NCBI GenBank assembly: GCA_033032175.1
Contig: CM065323.1
Location: forward strand, 14,694,001-14,758,000
Reading direction: 5' to 3'
DNA from: Saturnia japonica
Lineage: Eukaryota; Arthropoda; Insecta; Lepidoptera; Saturniidae
Length of the DNA: 64,000 nt
Below the pieces are notes generated by a model that was given only the letters and a program-made list of their open reading frames with translations, did not search any database and had not been told where the DNA came from. The translations under genes and the position numbers were made by a program. Positions 31,263 through 42,666 of this stretch are shown piece by piece. Numbering within the stretch: position 1 is the stretch's first letter; each line of letters starts with the position of its first letter.

Positions 31263-31502
31263 TTTAGTTAGCTCGAATCGTAGGTGTAGGGATTCGATTA
31301 GATCGCGACTTATTTGCGAACACGACGATCGCCCGAGCCGAGGTCCGGTCACTTTGGCACCCTCGTGCGAGTCGTCCATACAACTTTCGCGGCTGAGTGC
31401 CCTCTGCGCTCGCCCCCAAGTCCGGTGAAGCTGTAAAAGCCGCAGCGACTTTAGGGCCCCTCAGGATAACAGTGTAGTCAGTTCGAAAAAAAAAAAAAAA
31501 AA
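31263..31502 (+). other. 3' untranslated region and poly(A) of the jockey LINE
   Basis: GC-rich until about 31460, then a run of A residues to 31502. No frame of interest. Confidence 0.75.
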
Positions 31503-31516
31503 TCAAGCTTCATCGG

Positions 31517-32935
31517 TTTCTAATGAAAGCGATATTTTAAAATGGCATGAGCGTTTGGGTCACTTAAATGCAAACGATATAACAAAACTCTTAGACCATT
31601 GCAATTTACGTGTCGGAACTAATACGAGTACCGTCAATAGGTTGCGTAATTGCGAAATATGCATACGTGGTAAAATGAGTTCTCTTCCTTTTTCTTACTC
31701 GAACGAACCGTGTAATGAAAAACTAAAAATAGTTTATTCCGATGTATGTGGTCCTATGAAAAATGCAGCCTTAGGAGGCGCGAAATATTTTGTGACGTTT
31801 ATCGACGATTCTACGAGACGGTGCGAGGTATATTTATTAAGTAAGAAGAGTTCGGTTTTTACTGTGTTTAAAATATACAAGCAATATGTAGAAAATATGA
31901 CTGGCAAGAAAATAAAATACTTACAAACTGATAATGGCGGTGAGTATTGTAATAAAGAGTTTGATGACTTCTTGAGTAAAGAAGGAATTTCTAGAAGAAA
32001 AACGATTCCTCATACTCCACAGCAAAACGGTGTAGCTGAGAGGATGAATAGAACACTGGTTGAGATGACAAGATGCATGTTGTTATCATCTAAACTTTCA
32101 GGCGGGTTTTGGGCGGATGCTGTAGTGACGGCATGTCATGTTAGAAATAGGTGCCCATCTACCGCGATTAATGGCGAAATACCATATGAGAAATTCTTTG
32201 ATAGACGTTTAAATATAAATTATTTAAGACCTTTTGGAAATATTTTTTTTATTTTAGATAAGGATATAAATAAGGATAAAATTACAGCTCGTAGTGTAGA
32301 AGGAATTTTTGTCGGATATCCTAGAGACCAAAAAGTATGGTTATATGGTATGGTTGCCGAATGATCGTAAATTGATTGTTGTAAGAGATGTAAGGTTTTT
32401 AGACGTGAACACATCTGAACAAGAGAACAACATAGACCCACTACAGGTTGTGACTGAATCACAAGAAGGGAGGCCAGTCAAGTATGTGGACTTAGAAATT
32501 AAACCATCGACTTCAAAGACTGATATTGAAGGGTCAGCTCAACATGAGCCTCTTTTGAGTGATAGTACTGTCCTAGAAGAAGCACGAGAAGAAGAAGTTC
32601 GAAGAGGCCCAGGCAGACCTAGAATTCAAAGAGGCCAAGTAGGTAGACCGAAGAAGGTGTACCGAACTGTCAGTGCAACGAGAAGGGAACGAGAGCAAGA
32701 CGAAGATGAGTGGAGTGAAGCAGGTGAAAATAATGCCAGCAATGAAGAAACAGCTGTAAGTTTAGATGAATTTACTGATTGTGAAGATTTCGTGGGCAAT
32801 GCAATGGAAATTTCGTTAAAAGAGGCGTTATCGAGTAGTGAAGAAAAGCTTTGGAAAGAAGCGATTACTTCAAAGATAAGAAGTCTCGTTAAAAACAGGA
32901 CGTGGGGAAATCGTCAAGAAGCCCTCAAATCGTGA
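31517..32935 (+). pseudogene. Copia 2 GAG-pre-integrase, integrase core and linker
   Basis: Continuing from the protease, the frame reads ILKWHERLGHLNANDITKLL and CEICIRGKM (HHCC zinc region). The integrase core follows, with its three acidic residues in VYSDVCGPMK, LQTDNGGEYC and NGVAERMNRTL. Conserved FWADAVVTACHVRNR comes next. A one-base frameshift near 32310 moves the C-terminal linker to another frame (32309-32935), which is rich in E/R and contains RGPGRPRIQRGQVGRPKK, an AT-hook-like basic stretch. Another frameshift lies near 32900. Confidence 0.85.
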
Positions 32936-32939
32936 TGTA

Positions 32940-34472
32940 GTAGGATGTCGATTCGTTCTAACTACAAAGATAAATGTGGACAAATCTGAAAAGAAAAAAG
33001 CCAGATTGGTTGCCAAAGGTTACAGTCAGCGGTACGGTATTGATTATCGTGATACTTTTGCGCCAGTGATGAGGCTTGATACTGTCAGATTGTTATCCGC
33101 TTTAGCTGTTGAGTTAGATATGGATATACATCAGATAGATATCAACACAGCCTATCTGAATGGATATCTAGACGAAGAGGTATACATGAAAATACCGGAG
33201 TTCTTAAAAGATAGTCTCGTTAAATTGTTACAAACGGAAGATTTTTTAGTTAAGAAACAGGCGCAGCAAATGTTAGCGGATATACGAGCGGGTGGCAATG
33301 TTTGCCGTTTACGCAAGTCTTTGTATGGCTTAAAGCAATCTGGACGCCAGTGGAACATAAGACTTGACGAAAAATTAAAGAATATGAACTTTAAGCAGTC
33401 ATTAAATGAGCCGTATTTGTATTTTAAAGAGGTTGACGACTGCGGATCAAAACTCTTTGTCTGTGTATATACGGACGATATTTTGATTGCAAGCCAGAAA
33501 AAAGATTGTATTCTGGATTTAAAAAAGGAATTAGGAAAAGAGTTCGAATTGAAAGACTATGGAATTGCAAAGTTTATATTGGGAATAGATATTGATAGAA
33601 GTGACAACGTCATAAAGTTGACACAATCTCAATACATAAATAAAATAGTACAACGTTTTGGACTCCAAGATTGTAAGGATACAAATGCCACACCAATGGA
33701 GGTTAATTTAAAACTACAGAATATTGATACTGATAGTGGTTCTATTTTTCTGTATAGGGAGTTAATAGGATGTTTGATATATTTATCCGTAGGTACCAGG
33801 CCAGATATTGCAAATACAGTAGCAAAAATGGGTCAGTTTGTCGATAAAGCAGATAAAAATTGTTGGAAAGCGACAATGAGGATCCTGCGTTACTTAAAAA
33901 GGACGCGTGATTATGGTCTTGTTTATAAGAAAACTGGTAAGTCTGTTAAGGGATATTCTGATAGTGATTGGGGCAATTGTATTATAGATAGACGTAGTTA
34001 TTCAGGTTATGTTTTTACCTTAGCTGGTGCAGCAATATCCTGGAAGTCACAAAAACAGAGGTCTGTCGCGACTTCTACTTGTGAGGCAGAATATGTAAGT
34101 TTATCGGTAGCTATGAAAGAGGCTATCTACTTAAATAGTTTGTTGACTGAAATCGGGTTAGCGACTGTGAGCAGGGTACAATTACATGCGGACAATCAGG
34201 GAGCAATAGCGTTATCGAAAGATCCCGTATTCCATTCCCGCAGTAAGCACATTAGTATCAAGTATCATTTCTTGAGAGATACGTTAAAAACTAACAAAGA
34301 TATTGTGGTGAAATATATTCCAACAGAACTGATTCTTGGTGATATATTAACGAAACTACTGCCTAAGCAGAAACATTATTTTTGTATGGAAGGTTTAGCG
34401 TTACTTAGTTTCTTAAATTTTTTTAATGTGATGTTATGTTTATATACCTTGTTTGTTTCTCTAAGTATATAG
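32940..34472 (+). CDS. Copia 2 reverse transcriptase and RNase H, open
   Basis: The frame is open for about 500 residues. RT motifs: KARLVAKGYSQRYGIDYRDT, QIDINTAYLNGYLDEEVYMK, RLRKSLYGLKQSGRQWN and YTDDILIAS (Thr instead of Val in the YVDD box, still catalytic in type). RNase H follows, with its acidic residues in YSDSDWGN, CEAEYVSLS and HADNQGAIALS. The C-terminus ends with a hydrophobic tail (LSFLNFFNVMLCLYTLFVS). The domain is intact, but the frameshifts upstream mean it cannot be made as part of a polyprotein. Confidence 0.85.
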   Translation, partial: VGCRFVLTTKINVDKSEKKKARLVAKGYSQRYGIDYRDTFAPVMRLDTVRLLSALAVELDMDIHQIDINTAYLNGYLDEEVYMKIPEFLKDSLVKLLQTEDFLVKKQAQQMLADIRAGGNVCRLRKSLYGLKQSGRQWNIRLDEKLKNMNFKQSLNEPYLYFKEVDDCGSKLFVCVYTDDILIASQKKDCILDLKKELGKEFELKDYGIAKFILGIDIDRSDNVIKLTQSQYINKIVQRFGLQDCKDTNATPMEVNLKLQNIDTDSGSIFLYRELIGCLIYLSVGTRPDIANTVAKMGQFVDKADKNCWKATMRILRYLKRTRDYGLVYKKTGKSVKGYSDSDWGNCIIDRRSYSGYVFTLAGAAISWKSQKQRSVATSTCEAEYVSLSVAMKEAIYLNSLLTEIGLATVSRVQLHADNQGAIALSKDPVFHSRSKHISIKYHFLRDTLKTNKDIVVKYIPTELILGDILTKLLPKQKHYFCMEGLALLSFLNFFNVMLCLYTLFVSLSI

Positions 34473-34516
34473 TAGATAGTTATACTATGTTTTGGAAGGT
34501 ACAATTTAAGGGAGGG

Positions 34517-34696
34517 TGTTAAATTTGTACCTTCCATGTTTTAAATTTGGTACGTGACACACGTTTCTCTTTTGTTGTGTAAAAAGCTTTGCTACCATAT
34601 ATATATATGTTTTTTCCTGTTCTTTACTTATATATGCTGGTTTTATTCGTTACTACAAATTACTTCCACTGCGCTACCGGCCCATAATCTGCTACA
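34517..34696 (+). repeat. 3' LTR of copia 2
   Basis: Begins TGTTAAATTTGTACC after the polypurine tract and ends CTGCTACA. It matches 26039-26221. Confidence 0.85.
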
Positions 34697-34759
34697 ATTT
34701 TTACATCATAGAACCCTAAAGATATTATTTAAAAAATAAAATACAACGTTATAATGTGA

Positions 34760-36046
34760 AGAACCATCCTAAAATTTAAATTAGTACATGTTGCTTAGAC
34801 TTTTTTGAGGAGTGTATTTATCTAGAATACTTATTTTACTCAAGGGTCTATTAATAAAGCTATTCTTGCATTTAATAGTTACTACACGCGTTACATTATC
34901 AGGTCCTACATGCTTATTAACAATTTTACCAAGTATCCATTTAGAAGGCGGTACATTATGATCTCTAACAATGCATATATCATTAATATTAGGTTCTTTT
35001 AATTTTAAATTCCATTTATACCTTTGATTTAAATTTAATAAATATTCTTTCGACCACCTTTGCCAAAAATCAGAAACAATTTTTTGAATTAAATTCCATC
35101 TCTCTAATTTATTAACATTATAATCTATATAACTTTCATCACTAACGTTTAAAATAGGTTCTCCAATTAAAAAGTGACCTGGGGTCAGTGGGAGAGGGTC
35201 ATCTGCTTCACTACTAATAACAGAAATAGGCCGTGAATTTAAACATGCTTCGATTTGCGATAATATTGTAACTAATTCTTCGTATGTAAAAACACTATCG
35301 CCTATGACCTTCTTTAAATGGTTTTTAGCACAACGAACTCCGACTTCCCAAAGACCTCCAAAATTAGGTGCTTGTGGCGGTATAAAATGCCAAGTAGTAG
35401 ATTGTAGTGTAAGTAGTTCAGCTATTTCGTTAGGCAAATTTGATTTAGCGCGATCAAACATTTCACGTAATTGTTTATCTGCACCAACAAAATTAGTGCC
35501 GTTATCGCTGAAAAGATCTTGACAATGTCCACGTCTAGACGTAAATCGTCTAAATGCGGCGATAAAATCCTTTGCTGTTAAATCAGTCACAGCTTCAATA
35601 TGGGTAGCGCGTGTTACCATACATACAAATAAACAAATGTAACCTTTGTAGGTCTTTGCACCACGTCCTGGCGAAAATTTAATGCTAAACGGCCCAGCAT
35701 AGTCAACTCCGGTTGCCTTAAATGGCTTACATGTCTTCAACCTTGCATCTGGAAGTTGTCCCATCAATTGTACTCTACTGCTTTGGAATATCTTAAACAT
35801 GTGATACAATTCCGATAGTATTTTTTGACTTGCTCTCTAGCCCGTAAGATACAAAATTTTGAACGTAGATAATTCAACATGAGTTGCGGTCCACCATGAA
35901 GTGTTTTGTCGTGAGCATCCGATATTAATAACTGTGTTAGGTGAGACTTAGTAGGTAAAATATACGGATGCCGTGTGTCATAGCTTACGTGGGCCAAATC
36001 AATTCGTCCACCGACTTTTAATAAGTCATTTAGATCCAAAATCGGA
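34760..36046 (-). pseudogene. pol: BEL/Pao integrase and C-terminal domain
   Basis: Minus strand. The 5' part (36046-35764) reads ILDLNDLLKVGGRID and HGGPQLMLNYLRSKF...RNCITC, the HHCC zinc domain. A stop and short overlap near 35810 lead to the main frame (35809-34781), which shows the full integrase triad in GVDYAGPF, LFSDNGTNFVG and NFGGLWEVGV. TPGHFLIGEPILNV and the DUF5641-type end follow, finishing at 34781. The catalytic core and tail are open over about 340 residues. RT and RNase H are not attached; LINE copy 2 starts at the right edge. Confidence 0.85.
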
Positions 36047-36092
36047 CATAGAGTTTTGCGCCTGAAGAAGTGAGACGACTATAGAACGCATT

Positions 36093-36992
36093 ATGCCGCT
36101 AAGGAGAACACCGCCACCTGAGGCTAGCAAGAACACTGTTTACACGGCTACTGGAAGCGACAGCGAAAAGAGTAGTACGTCTACCACGTCGGCTAAAACT
36201 CGTTCGCAAAAGCGGAATCAGGATGCTAATAAAGAAGAACTAGAGTTGTTCAAGCAGGAATTGTTGAACATGTTATCGTCCTTCAAATTAGATCAAGACG
36301 CAAAATTTTCAACAATGTTAAGTTCGATGAAGGAAATTAAAGATCAAAATTCGGATATTCGTAGTTCGATAGATTTCTTTTCGCAGAAATATGATGAATT
36401 ATTATCACGAATGAATGATTTGGAAGTGAAGTATAATCAAAATCAGCAATATGCCCAAATATTAGAAACGAAAATTGAGAATATGGAACGTAACAGTCGA
36501 ATAACGGGTTTAGAAATAAGAAATATACCAAAAACATCAATGGAGAACTCACAAAAGTTAGTTGATACTATAAAATCTGTTGGTGCTGTTTTAAACGTTT
36601 GTATTCAGAACTGCGATGTAAAGAATGTATATCGAGTCAATGCCACATCCAGCGTAGATAATCCTGTGGTAGTTGACTTTGTGAGTACGGTAGTAAAAAA
36701 TTATTTACTTAGAGCCGTAAAAGAATTTAATAAATCACAAACGTTTAAAAAATATGATAAACTTAACACATCACATCTATCCTTGGAAGGTCCGAAAAAA
36801 CCAATCTTTATTTCTGAGACACTAACAACTTACACTAGAAGATTATTTTACCTAGCACGAAAATTTGCAAAAGACAACGATTATGCATATTGTTGGACGT
36901 CTCATGGTAAAATATTTTTAAAGAAGATTGAAGGTTATCCGCAAATACCAATAAATAATGAAACCGATCTCAAAAATATTACCCAAAAATGA
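36093..36992 (+). CDS. LINE copy 2 ORF1, intact, coiled coil and FP-type domain
   Basis: A complete 299-residue frame from MPLRRTPPPEASK to KNITQK. Residues 1-50 are basic and S/T-rich, and 50-140 form a coiled coil (ELELFKQELLNMLSSFKLDQ and later heptads). From about 145 the C-terminal domain reads SRITGLEIRNIPK, VDFVSTVVKNYLL, FISETLTTYTRRLFYLARKF and YCWTSHGKIFLKK. It parallels the FP-type domain in ORF1 of LINE copy 1 (FRYVWMRNTKIYVRR). There is no PHD finger. It presumably binds element RNA. It remains intact although the ORF2 downstream is ruined. Confidence 0.8.
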   Translation: MPLRRTPPPEASKNTVYTATGSDSEKSSTSTTSAKTRSQKRNQDANKEELELFKQELLNMLSSFKLDQDAKFSTMLSSMKEIKDQNSDIRSSIDFFSQKYDELLSRMNDLEVKYNQNQQYAQILETKIENMERNSRITGLEIRNIPKTSMENSQKLVDTIKSVGAVLNVCIQNCDVKNVYRVNATSSVDNPVVVDFVSTVVKNYLLRAVKEFNKSQTFKKYDKLNTSHLSLEGPKKPIFISETLTTYTRRLFYLARKFAKDNDYAYCWTSHGKIFLKKIEGYPQIPINNETDLKNITQK

Positions 36993-37389
36993 CTAGAACT
37001 TTACGTCACATTAACATTTATATTAACTTTAATACAAAAAAAACCTATATTTATCTTTTTCTCTCATAAATGAATATTTTGATATTACATATTTAATTAT
37101 AAACACATGTTAGGTCGCTTGTTTGCTTTGCTGAGATACAGATATACCTTCACAAACATACACATCAACTGCTTTACATTTAAAAGTGAGTTATTTATAT
37201 ACTGTAATGAGGTGACACATATAGTCTCCCGAACAACAATATTATGACATTCTATGTATAATATGGCACATTCAATTTTTTAAACAAAACAATTATCACA
37301 GATGTTAATAACACAGGGGAAGTACATTGCAATAAAATAAGGTATCCCACATCTTGTAGAGAAACTTTAAATTTAAAAGATAAGAATCA
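36993..37389 (+). other. Spacer between LINE copy 2 ORF1 and ORF2
   Basis: AT-rich, no frame of interest. ORF2-like coding begins near 37395. Confidence 0.5.
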
Positions 37390-39827
37390 CAATTCACTAT
37401 GTATTATTAGCCAGAATATTCGTAGCATTAATTGTAACATTGATAAATATCTGTTGTTTGTTACAAACATAGATATAGAAATAGACGTACTAGTTTTGAC
37501 GGAGTGTTGGACTAGTGAACATTCTATCCCATCCAATGTAATTACTTTTTTAGTATATTATACAAGGAATAGTATTAATAGAACGGAGGGGTAGTTGTTT
37601 ATGTACGTCAACATGTTAAAGTAGTGACTACTGAACCGGAAATTTTAGACGGTAATTGTCTTATTTTGAATATAAATAATAATTATACAATAATATGTTC
37701 TTATAGGCCACCTTGTTTTCGTAACCCCAAAAGGTATCTTGATTCATTAGATGCTATCCTTAATGACATAAAAACTAAAAATATTATCTTCACAGGAGAT
37801 ATAAACATTGATGTCCTGCCACATTCCAATAATAGCCTCGTACATGAGTATTTAAATTTAATGGCATTGTACGGACTACGGCAAGGCATTACTGTCCCCA
37901 CAAGAATTGATTCTTGCATTGATAATTTTATGGTGAAATGTAATACTAAATGGAAAACAATAGTATTTGATGAACTAACAGACCATTCACCTATTTTATT
38001 ATATATCAGTAATGCCAAAATTAATAAAAAATCACCACCAAAATATAAAATAGTTTTGAATTCTGATAGTATTAAGGAATATCTCACAAAAAAGACCTAG
38101 AAGGAAATTTATGAAACTACAGATGTTAATCTAGGATTTAAAAGGTTGATTAATAAATTGCAATATATTTTAAATACGAACTCTAGTACAGTAAAAGTTA
38201 CAAGACGAAATATACCGCTGAAACCATGGATAACTCCAGGAGTAATTAAATCACTGCGCCGTAGAGATAAGATCCAGCTACAAATTAAAAGTAAACCGAA
38301 TGATTCTATGAGATTGTATTATATTTCCTATCGAAATTGGTGTAACAAAATTATTAAGTCATTAAAGAGAGAATACTATAAGTTGCAGTTTAATAAAAAT
38401 TTGGGTAATATTAAAGGTACATGGAACGTTATAAAAGAAGTTTGTAATTTAGGGAGTGACAAGAAAACAAGTACTGAACTCTTAGAAATTTAAAATATCC
38501 ATGTTAAATCATTAAACATTGTTAACCAATACTTCACCTCAATAGGATGCAAGCTAGCAAATCTTATACTAAGCCAAATGAATACCACTGAGATAGAACT
38601 AGCCAAGCACGCTAAAACTATAATTACCCCCGTTAATACAATGTCTTTATTTCCGACTGGTCGTTTAGAAATTGCAAGCATTATATCAAGTCTGAAATCA
38701 AATACGGCTCCAGGGTGGGATAGCATATCAACGAATTTTCTCAAAACTTATAAAATATTTTTAATACATCCTTTATTATACCTTTGTAACATGAGTTTCG
38801 AGTCTGGTCAATTCCCTAATGTTCTGAAATCCGCTGTCATTACACCTATATTTTTTAAACAGGTAATCTATAAATAACCTATAAATCGACCGATGACGCT
38901 GTTTTAAAAGTAACCACACAGATTTCCTCCCATCTCGATAAAGGTGACAAATGTGTTGGTGTGTTTCTGGATTTACAAAAGGCCTTTGATACTGTTTCAG
39001 TGCCCATATTATTGACACGTCTAGAAAATATTGGTATTCGAGGAAATACACTTCAGTGATTTGCAGACTACTTGACGAATAGAAATCAACGTGTACGTGT
39101 AAATGAGTATATAAGTAATAGTGAGTACTGTACCTACGCAGTCCCACAGGGCAGTACACTTGGGCCTACGTTATTCCTCATATATATCAATGAATTGTGT
39201 AAGGTTCTCGATACGAGTGATTCTGAATTAATAATGTTCGCAGATGATACGGTTCTCTTATTTCATGGATCTACTTGGAATAACGTTCGTGAATACGCGG
39301 AGACTGGGTTATCTAAGGTTTCAACGTGGCTAGATAATAGTCTTTTATCGTTAAATGTGGATAAAACAAAATTTATTTGTTTCAGTATCACAAACAAAAC
39401 TAGACCCAAGGACAATTATAGCATAAAAATACATTCATATCCCTGTAATCGCATTCAATTAAATTACAGTGTTGAATGTTCATGTGCTAAACTCAGCCGA
39501 GCAATAAGTATAAAATATTTGGGAGTTACTATTGATGAAAATTTAAGGTGGGAAGCACATATTAACAAATTATCAGGTCGGATACGGAAGCTTATATATA
39601 TTTAAAGAACTACGAGTTGTAGCTGACTATAACATCCTTATCCAAATGTATAAGGCTCTTTGTGAATGTTTATTAAGATATTGTATTTGTTCGTGGGGTG
39701 CTGCGTCTAGGTCACTACTTCTTATTGTTGAACGTGCACAAAGGGCCGTTCTTAAAGTTCTATTGCGTCTACCCTATACACACCCTACAACACTATTGTA
39801 TCAGCAGGCTAAAGTATTGTATGTTCG
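37390..39827 (+). pseudogene. LINE copy 2 ORF2, 5' piece
   Basis: The endonuclease starts SLCIISQNIRSINCNIDKYL near 37398 and stops near 37593. It continues with YTIICSYRPPCFRNPKRYL and IFTGDINIDVLPH, then ELTDHSPILLYI. The linker includes NIPLKPWITPGVIKSLRR (38200-38260). A deletion near 38877 removes the NYRPISLL region. RT resumes with VFLDLQKAFDTVS, a TGA at 39058, YAVPQGSTLGPTLFLIYINE and catalytic MFADDTVLLF near 39233. The frame reaches QQAKVLYV at 39819, where the P element interrupts it. Many stops and two deletions. Confidence 0.8.
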
Positions 39828-40209
39828 CATAGAGTAATAAAGTCCGCTCACTGTACCTAGAGAGTGCAAAACTTGTTATAAGTATCGAAACAATGCGATT
39901 CATTTACGCGGGTGTAAGGAAGGGCACGGGGTAGGACGTGGTTTGTCCCTTATCTCTAAAGTGATGTGCGTTGTCCGCCAGTACGGACATTGTATCGATA
40001 TATTCGTTGGTGTTAAAAATAACTTCGACAAATGTTTATTTTACTTGTTTATTATAATAATGATAACATAATTGTCTTAACCACTAAATACATAATATAT
40101 ATAATAACAAAAAGTTGAAATTTTTTTCAAGAACCTTAAAATAAAATTAACTTATTGTAAATCTGTCTCTTTGAATATACTTTATTTTTCCTACTTTTAA
40201 CAATATAAT

Positions 40210-40620
40210 TTATAATCTTATATTTAAATATATTTCAATGACGGCTTTAATCAGACAATTTAAATGGTTATCTAAAGGATATTGATCAAATTGATGCTCG
40301 TGTAAAGACATGAACACATCAACACCAACAAAATACCTCATTATCGAAACAACGAATTCATTTTTTTTAAATGAGCTGCTGATTTGCTCCCCTACGATAT
40401 AGGTACGTAGGAGTTGTTCCGTTTTTGAGCACACTAATACGATGTCTGCAGAGGGATAGGTAAATCCACCTAAATCTCTATGTTTAATGAATGATAAGTC
40501 ACTCCTTTCATCTAAAGATTCAGAAGTAGCTATACAAGCAGTTACACAAAGTTCACAAGATAAGCTTTTCATAATTTTTTTAACTACGAATCCCGAAATA
40601 TAGCTTACTACTGCTTTCGA
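40210..40620 (-). pseudogene. P/THAP9-like transposase, C-terminal remnant
   Basis: A different minus-strand frame from the exons above reads SYISGFVVKKIMKSLSCELC and HRDLGGFTYPSADIVLVCSK, the C-terminal region of THAP9/P transposases. The GTP-binding insertion and remaining catalytic core that should lie between are missing, with the junction near 40620. It ends at 40210. Confidence 0.7.
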
Positions 40621-40645
40621 AAACTGAGATTACTTGCACACCAGT

Positions 40646-42212
40646 TTATTTTAGAGAACTTAAACATTGACAAACTAAATTGGCCCTCTGCTCTCCGCTA
40701 ACGCCATTCACTAAAAAGTACCCTACTGGTATTTTCCAGTTAGAATTAATACAAACAATTAGAACCACTAAAGCATCTTTGGCTTCTTCTTTGTAATCAC
40801 CTTCTACATCACCATTTAAACTAACATAACCGTGAAAGTTGTTTCCGTCCCACTCAACAGATTTTCGTATCGCCATTTCGTCTAACACTAACGAACAAAG
40901 AATAGGATAATTGCTCAACTTAACTTTGTTTTTTAGCGCATTTAAAGATTCTATTGTGAAACCTGGATTACCGTCAATATTTTGATACCATCTAGAAATT
41001 GTACTGTTGTGTGGAAGACAAGACTGAAATGTTCGTCGCACATAATTGTATGCCCTTGGTGACAAGTAATGTAAAGTTAAAGCGAAAGACCTAAGATTTT
41101 CCGAGTATTTCTTTTCATTGGGAAGATTTTTACTTTTAATAAACTGTCTCTTCATTATTTCAGCACTTGTGATATTGATTCCGCTTAATACATCGACATC
41201 GGTTTTGTTTATTAAATCTTTCTTTTTCAAGTCTTGAAGTAAAACCTCCATGCGAAATAATTTACGCTTCAAACGCCTTTGATGGCACTGTAGGTGTTTT
41301 ATTTTTAATAAACGTTGGTGCGATATACGTTCCAAACATTTTATACGTGATTTTAGTTTTTTTTTGCGAGGAGAATCAATAAGCATATCCGGTACAAAAA
41401 TAGCAGTGACTTCAACGTCCATTTCATTTTCATTTTCTTGTACAGTTTCCTCAGTCTAAAATAAATACAATGAGAATTAAAGTAGATATAATTTTATAGT
41501 GACTGTAACCATGAACAATTAATGACAATATAAATTATAGAATATTTTTATAAAATTTCTCACTTCAATTTTTAACGTAGGTACTGCATTTGGTAATAAA
41601 TATCGCCTTTTCTTGCTCAAATCAAAACATGATTCCTCAAAATGCTGAGAACATATTGTAGTTCGAGGCCCTGGAAACCATCCATCTTTACGAACTACAT
41701 CTATCCATTTCTCTTTTGTCTTTGGGTCTTTAGGAAAGCTGTAAGATCACAAAATTCTCACTGAGTAAATTTCTAAAAATATATAAGTAAATAAATTATA
41801 TTCATACTAATTCAAATAACTTAAATATCATACATTATCATTACAATATCGAAAACATTATATTAGGTACTAAATATTGTGATAGGACAAATTAATATTC
41901 TTTATTAATGAATATTTAGAAAGACATTATATTTAAAATCATAGTTAAAAGAAACAATGTTCATTAAATAAAGTAGGACCTAGTCTATATTCATAAAATG
42001 CGGTAATAGTCACTCGATACTATCAAGAGTAGGCACAACACTACAGCGTCTTGAGTAAACTCAACTGTCATGGCGGCGTGTCATGTAATTAATAATTATT
42101 TTGACGTAAAATAATAGTCCATCAGTACTTACACATGAAAAGAGATACCACTGGATTTCAGGTTTTTCTTTCTATAATGGTTTTTACAAGTTTTCACTGC
42201 ACAATTAGACAT
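40646..42212 (-). pseudogene. P/THAP9-like transposase, N-terminal three exons
   Basis: Exon 1 42212-42133 (MSNCAVKTCKNHYRK), exon 2 41738-41564, exon 3 41455-40646; both introns are GT-AG and all phases agree. Exons 1-2 form a THAP zinc finger (C-x4-C, a Trp, C-x2-H, and the NAVPTL signature), which binds terminal DNA. Exon 3 has a leucine-rich coiled coil (IKCLERISHQRLLKIKHLQC), then the RNase H-like transposase start, YLSPRAYNYVRRTFQSCLPH, GFTIESLNALK and LVLDEMAIRKSVEWDG, which includes the first catalytic Asp region. A TAA at 40646-40648 ends it after 354 residues, where relatives continue. Confidence 0.85.
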
Positions 42213-42380
42213 ATTTTAACAGAGATAAGCACTGAACGAAACGCGTGAACAGACTGAGCGTAGGTACAGGCGTCGGGGAAGACATACATGAAAAATTCAT
42301 GTATAGGTGGTAAGACTGGCGAGACCGTTGTTCTGGTTCTATACTCTAATACGCCGAGTTCATAATTCTATGTATGTTCG

Positions 42381-42666
42381 AAAGTTATTTGTCTACCAAT
42401 GTTTTAGACGCTACCACCAAAATAAGTGTTCCAATTTAATGGGAACAAACCGTAAAAAAAGACTTGATCGCTTTCCTGTCCCACAGATTAAAACTACACT
42501 GGCTCGTATCACATATCGATATCAAGGCCCATATCTATATAATTCCCTTAACTTCCATAATACGTTTAAGAATCTTAATAATCATCGACTAAGAAATACA
42601 TTAAAGGAAATTCTATATAAATATGATTATTATGGAATAGAAAATCTATTACAAGCAGTAAAGTAG
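42381..42666 (+). pseudogene. LINE copy 2 ORF2, 3' piece after the P element
   Basis: Directly after the right TATGTTCG copy the frame continues KLFVYQCFRRYHQNK, TLARITYRYQGPYLYNSLNF and NTLKEILYKYDYYGIENLL, and stops at 42666. Removing the P element and one duplication restores the reading frame with the piece ending at 39827. Confidence 0.85.

Larger units (their letters stand above)
27507..31502 (+). mobile_element. Jockey-clade LINE inserted in copia 2
   Basis: A 3996-bp element flanked by the exact 14-bp duplication TCAAGCTTCATCGG at 27493-27506 and 31503-31516. It ends in a 16-base poly(A) tail (31487-31502). ORF1 and ORF2 are present with only a few lesions. Its coding region is much GC-richer than everything around it. 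Removing it and one duplication restores the copia reading frame. Confidence 0.95.
26039..34696 (+). mobile_element. Copia element 2 (interrupted by a LINE)
   Basis: Near-identical LTRs at about 26039-26221 and 34517-34696 flank gag, protease, integrase, RT and RNase H in copia order. A polypurine tract (TTTAAGGGAGGG, about 34505-34516) precedes the 3' LTR. The start of the 5' LTR differs (AATAAATTTG against TGTTAAATTTG). The LINE at 27507-31502 splits the region between protease and integrase. No 5-bp target duplication was found. Confidence 0.85.
39828..42372 (-). mobile_element. P-element superfamily transposon, internally deleted
   Basis: 2545 bp flanked by the 8-bp duplication TATGTTCG (39820-39827 and 42373-42380). 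The left end reads CATAGAGTAATAAAG; the right end reverse-complemented reads CATAGAATTATGAAC. Both begin CAT, as in the P family. The minus-strand gene has a THAP domain and a THAP9-like transposase. The middle of the transposase has been deleted. P elements make 8-bp duplications (established knowledge). Confidence 0.85.

Noticed and set aside
42307..42380. Start of a separate gene at 42307
   Set aside because: Bases before 42373 are the P-element end; only the part after 42380 is LINE coding.
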